The notes under the pieces are model-generated. The model made no database searches. It saw nothing but the letters and a program-made list of their open reading frames with translations, and had not been told where the DNA came from. A stretch of DNA of 13,656 bases from positions 1 through 13,656 of the forward strand of contig JALZUV010000099.1 of the NCBI GenBank assembly GCA_023301245.1, in the 5' to 3' direction. The position numbers and the translations under genes were made by a program. This document shows, piece by piece, positions 10,778 through 13,656 of the stretch. The number at the start of each line of letters is the position of its first letter. Position 1 is the stretch's first letter. Source of the stretch: Rickettsiales bacterium (GTDB taxonomy: Bacteria; Pseudomonadota; Alphaproteobacteria; Rickettsiales; JALZUV01).

Positions 10778-13120
10778 ATGAATGACATCTACCACCTCGA
10801 CTATGAGACATACTCACCGCAACCCATGGGAAACCAGAAGTCGGTGGGTGCGTTTCGCTACGCTTCTGACCCAGCAGCGGAGATCCTTATCATCGCAATC
10901 GCCAAGAACGATGGGCCGGTGCTGACATGGAATGCACTGGATGGTGGGTTTGAAGGGAGTGCAGCACTCGAAATGTTGACACGTGCGGTGAACACTGGTG
11001 CTGACATCTACGCACACAACGCACAGTTCGAGCATGCCATTAGCACCTACCTGCTAGCACAGTCACCCACATTCATCACCGCGCCCGCCATTGAACAATG
11101 GCGTTGCACCGCTGCAATGTGTCGCCTCGCTGCCATCCCATCCTCCTTGGAAGGTGCTGGTGAGTTCCTTGAGATTGACTTGCCTAAAGACAAGGAAGGC
11201 ACCCGCCTCATCAACCTTTTCTGCAAGCCACGGAAGGCGACCAAGAAAGACCCCCGCACTCGCATCATGCCAGCCGATGAGCCGGAGGACTTCCAACGGT
11301 TCGTAGACTACTGTGTGCGCGATGTTGTGGCAGAGCAGCAAGTCTACCACAAACTCAAAGATGACTTCCCGCTTGAAGGGTGGGCGCTTGAGTCCTTCCA
11401 GTTGGATCTCAACATGAACTCACGGGGCATCCCCATCAACCGCCCAGCATTGGAGCATGCCAACTCCCTGATGCTGGAGTTCCTTGATCGCATGGTGCCT
11501 ATCTTTCGTGAGCAGGTGGCATCTAATGAGGTTCACACTTTGCCACCCTCGAAAGCGGCTATGGCCCGTGGGGAAAAAGAAGGTAATAAGTTTAGCAATG
11601 CTGAAGGGTTCAACCCCACCCAAGGTGCTAGAATGAAAATATGGTTAACTGATAGAGGGTGGACTGATGACAACCTTAGGGCAGAAACGGTAGATGACTG
11701 GCTTAAAAACCCCCGTGAATTGACTGAGCAAGCACAGACTGCCTTACACACCTACTCAATGGTTGCCAGTGCTGCCGTTAAGAAAGTCCCAGCCATGCTG
11801 AAGATGGCGTGCGAAGACGGCTACGTGCGCGGTGCGCTCATGGTCTTCGGTGCTGAACGCTCCCACCGGTGGACCGGCAAGGGAGTGCAGCCACAAAACT
11901 TCGCACGCCCAAGAATTAAGTTCACTGAGCTAGCATACGACATGGTTTGCCAAGGGGCTTCTCTCGATGAGATCGAAAGCATCCATGGGAGTTTCTTCGA
12001 CGTGCTGGTCTCAGTCATCCGCCACTTCATCCAACCCCACGAAGGTGACTGCCTCCAAGCGGACTACTCAGCCATCGAAGCACGGGTAGCACCGTGGTTG
12101 GTGGGTGAGCAAGTCACACTCGATCTCTTTGAGGCAGGTGAACCAATCTATGAGATCATGGCTTCCATTATCTTCGGCATCCTTGTCGATGAAGTCACTA
12201 GTGAGCAACGCTTCGTCGGTAAACAAGCGGTGCTAGGTTGCTCCTACAATATGGGCCGGCCAAAGTTCCGAGGCACGTGCGAAGGGTATGGCTTCACCCC
12301 ACCGCAGGAGATGGTTGACGACTACAAGCCACGCCATGCAGGTGTTGTGGCCATTGCTTTTTCCAAGTTCAAAGCTTCCAAAGAGCGAGAGCTAGCACGC
12401 AAAGGCGCAGCCATCTCCAGGCTCCCCGATGACAACCGACTCATGCAGCTCATGATCAATGCCAACGGGTGGAGTGGTGCAGTGCTTGGCGCTGATGGTC
12501 TCACCCCAGAAAACATTCTCGGTGAACTCAATGAGGTGCAGTGGTCCCATCTAGCTTACGATGATCTCGCTGACCGCGCCGTCACAGCATGGCGTGAGAA
12601 CAACCCCATCATTGTCCAGTCATGGGCGCAGCTAGATAAGGCAGCCAAGAAAGCAATTCAGAACCCACGCACCATTGTGAAGGTGGGGAAGCTAGCATTT
12701 TGCTACAAGAAAGTAGCTGGTTTCAATGCGCTCCTCTTGAAACTCCCCTCCGGCCACAAGCTGGTCTACCCAAAAGCGAAGGTCACAAAGAACCGCGCAC
12801 GTGGGTGGGGTGAAGTCGTCGAATTTTGGGGGGTCATCCCCAACTCAGGAGGCAAATGGGGTTGGTGTTCCACCTACGGCGGGAAGCTGTTGGAGAATGC
12901 TACCCAAGCCACTGCCGGTGACGTGATGCGCCATGGTATGAAGTGCGCCGAGGATGAAGGCTACCTTGCTTTCATGTTGGTCCACGATGAAATCCTAACA
13001 CTCATGAAGTCCGGCCAGAACCACAAGCGACTATGCGAACTCCTTTGTAAGCTAGCACCGTGGATGACTGGGCTACCCCTCGCCGCTGAAGGCGGACAAC
13101 TACCTTTCTACAAAAAATAA
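10778..13120 (+). CDS. Family A DNA polymerase with 3'-5' exonuclease, Leu at the Phe762 position
   Basis: A 780-residue replicative polymerase that extends primers on single-stranded template. The N-terminal 3'-5' exonuclease has Exo I LDYE (D8, E10), Exo II HNAQFE (80-85, with Glu where Asp is usual) and Exo III YCVRD (178-182). The polymerase domain has RSHRWTGKGVQPQNF (361-375), motif A DYSAIEAR (429-436; D429), motif B RFVGKQAVLGCSY (478-490; R478, K482, Y490) and motif C HDE (736-738), so all catalytic residues are present. The O-helix residue equivalent to Phe762 of E. coli Pol I is Leu486. Leu at this place is a marker linked in viral surveys to temperate phages. Partners are the DUF2815 protein, DUF2800 nuclease and primase-helicase. 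No 5'-3' exonuclease domain is present. Confidence 0.95.
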   Translation: MNDIYHLDYETYSPQPMGNQKSVGAFRYASDPAAEILIIAIAKNDGPVLTWNALDGGFEGSAALEMLTRAVNTGADIYAHNAQFEHAISTYLLAQSPTFITAPAIEQWRCTAAMCRLAAIPSSLEGAGEFLEIDLPKDKEGTRLINLFCKPRKATKKDPRTRIMPADEPEDFQRFVDYCVRDVVAEQQVYHKLKDDFPLEGWALESFQLDLNMNSRGIPINRPALEHANSLMLEFLDRMVPIFREQVASNEVHTLPPSKAAMARGEKEGNKFSNAEGFNPTQGARMKIWLTDRGWTDDNLRAETVDDWLKNPRELTEQAQTALHTYSMVASAAVKKVPAMLKMACEDGYVRGALMVFGAERSHRWTGKGVQPQNFARPRIKFTELAYDMVCQGASLDEIESIHGSFFDVLVSVIRHFIQPHEGDCLQADYSAIEARVAPWLVGEQVTLDLFEAGEPIYEIMASIIFGILVDEVTSEQRFVGKQAVLGCSYNMGRPKFRGTCEGYGFTPPQEMVDDYKPRHAGVVAIAFSKFKASKERELARKGAAISRLPDDNRLMQLMINANGWSGAVLGADGLTPENILGELNEVQWSHLAYDDLADRAVTAWRENNPIIVQSWAQLDKAAKKAIQNPRTIVKVGKLAFCYKKVAGFNALLLKLPSGHKLVYPKAKVTKNRARGWGEVVEFWGVIPNSGGKWGWCSTYGGKLLENATQATAGDVMRHGMKCAEDEGYLAFMLVHDEILTLMKSGQNHKRLCELLCKLAPWMTGLPLAAEGGQLPFYKK

Positions 13121-13124
13121 TCCT

Positions 13125-13418
13125 ATGCCCAAAAAACACAGACTCTTCCCTGATGTCACCTCCGTTAGCCGAGGGGACCGGATCGGACTCCACAAAGCTG
13201 GCCTCATCAACAAGAAGGACATCGTCAAAAGCTGGTCAATGCTAGCACCGGACATCTCAGACCGAACCATCTCACACACTGAAGTGAAGCAACTGGTGTT
13301 GCTGGAACTGGAGCGTGAAGGCCCCCGTGAAGATCTCATCCGCCGGTTGATCAGCTACCTTTCCTACTCCGGTAAGGAACAGGTGATGAAGTCGATTGAA
13401 AAAATCCTCAAGAAGTAA
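13125..13418 (+). CDS. Hypothetical basic protein (97 aa)
   Basis: Unrecognised. It begins with a basic segment (MPKKHRLFPDVTSVSRGDRIG) followed by helices, ending in MKSIEKILKK. No Cys, membrane segment or known motif is seen; residues ~50-97 look like a small helical bundle. It starts 4 bases after the polymerase stop with no Shine-Dalgarno, so it is probably the last gene of the polymerase transcript. A structured accessory of the replisome is possible from position alone. Confidence 0.65.
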   Translation: MPKKHRLFPDVTSVSRGDRIGLHKAGLINKKDIVKSWSMLAPDISDRTISHTEVKQLVLLELEREGPREDLIRRLISYLSYSGKEQVMKSIEKILKK

Positions 13419-13435
13419 CACCCATTTTTAGCAAT

Positions 13436-13591
13436 ATGAAAACAATACCATTCGTTGGTGGCCGACTCGACGGTCACTACCTCTCAGTCCCAAACGCCCA
13501 CAGGGTGCCAATTGTTGGCATTCGCACCAATGGTGTGATAGACCATGCCGATTCCATAGAACGCCGTGAGCAGCCGCCAAGCCGACAGTGA
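13436..13591 (+). CDS. Short phage protein with VGGRLDG motif (51 aa)
   Basis: The ATG at 13436 opens a 51-residue frame ending in TGA at 13589-13591, the only TGA stop among the complete genes here. The N-terminus reads MKTIPFVGGRLDGHYLSVPN. Many small phage proteins of unknown function begin with a similar F-V-G-G-P-L-D-G motif, which supports a real gene. The leader TTTTTAGCAAT is A/T-rich like its neighbours. Within the gene GGGTGCCAATTGTTGGCA (~13504-13521) resembles the hairpin-element tail plus its second inverted repeat, probably by chance or relic. Confidence 0.6.
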   Translation: MKTIPFVGGRLDGHYLSVPNAHRVPIVGIRTNGVIDHADSIERREQPPSRQ

Positions 13592-13611
13592 ACCTCGAAA
13601 CGCCTAAAAAT

Positions 13612-13656
13612 ATGATACCCACTAAAAACGAACTGCCTACGTCCGGCGCGGTCGGT
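13612..13656 (+). CDS. N-terminal fragment of an unidentified protein
   Basis: ATG at 13612 with 15 open codons to the end of the window (MIPTKNELPTSGAVG). The upstream CTCGAA lies 12 bases from the ATG, the same spacing as CTCGAC before 3305 and 7732, supporting this as a real start. Too short for any family call. Confidence 0.45.
   Translation, partial: MIPTKNELPTSGAVG

Noticed and set aside
13504..13521. Eighth copy of the hairpin element (GGGTGCC plus TGCCA/TGGCA)
   Set aside because: It lies inside a likely gene and has no CCCGCT or CCTGACCG stem in front.
1..13656. CRISPR array, insertion sequence or transposon
   Set aside because: No regularly spaced repeats with unique spacers and no transposase or terminal inverted repeats were seen.

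Overview
The window looks like part of a tailed double-stranded DNA phage, or a prophage. All genes lie on the + strand, are tightly packed (several junctions of 2-6 bases or a 1-base overlap), and centre on a replication and nucleotide-metabolism module. No integrase, terminase, structural or ribosomal gene is visible, so the host cannot be named. Base composition is roughly balanced. Most starts lack a Shine-Dalgarno sequence and many follow A-rich leaders, which argues for a host that depends little on Shine-Dalgarno pairing; this is inference.

Layout. 1-99 is the tail of a gene entering from the left. 178-1158 is an adenine-type DNA methyltransferase. 1216-2821 holds five small genes: one unknown, two membrane proteins, a Cys4 protein and a DUF6283-like Cys/His protein. 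2822-3304 has no protein gene but is full of structured RNA: a terminator-like hairpin, an RNA closed by a stem of at least 21 bp, a tRNA-like element and a tRNA with anticodon CAU. 3305-7033 carries a DUF5664 dATP/dGTP diphosphohydrolase, a primase-SF3 helicase, a small zinc-binding protein and ThyX. 7111-7497 is a Lys/Ala-rich protein, followed by a second tRNA-like RNA at 7561-7704. 7732-13120 carries a small basic protein, a DUF2800 (RecB/Cas4-like) nuclease, a hypothetical protein, a DUF2815 gp2.5-like single-strand DNA-binding protein, a small acidic protein and a family A DNA polymerase. Three small genes follow, the last cut by the window edge.

How it fits together. Primase-helicase, polymerase, single-strand binding protein and nuclease would form a largely self-contained replisome. 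ThyX and the diphosphohydrolase would adjust the nucleotide pool, and the methyltransferase would mark the DNA. Four proteins of this module end in an acidic stretch closed by Phe (GDCF, DDCF, DDCF, DENF), resembling the bacterial SSB C-terminal tip.

The parts not explained by ordinary gene annotation are: (1) 26 copies of the palindrome GCTAGC, in all reading frames and in stop codons; (2) seven related intergenic hairpins with compensatory stem changes and a conserved GGGTGC tail, two inside a 48-base perfect repeat that runs into the start codons; (3) two RNAs with tRNA-like acceptor, D and T arms but no anticodon loop; (4) a separate long-stem RNA; and (5) a 14-bp operator-like palindrome present twice.
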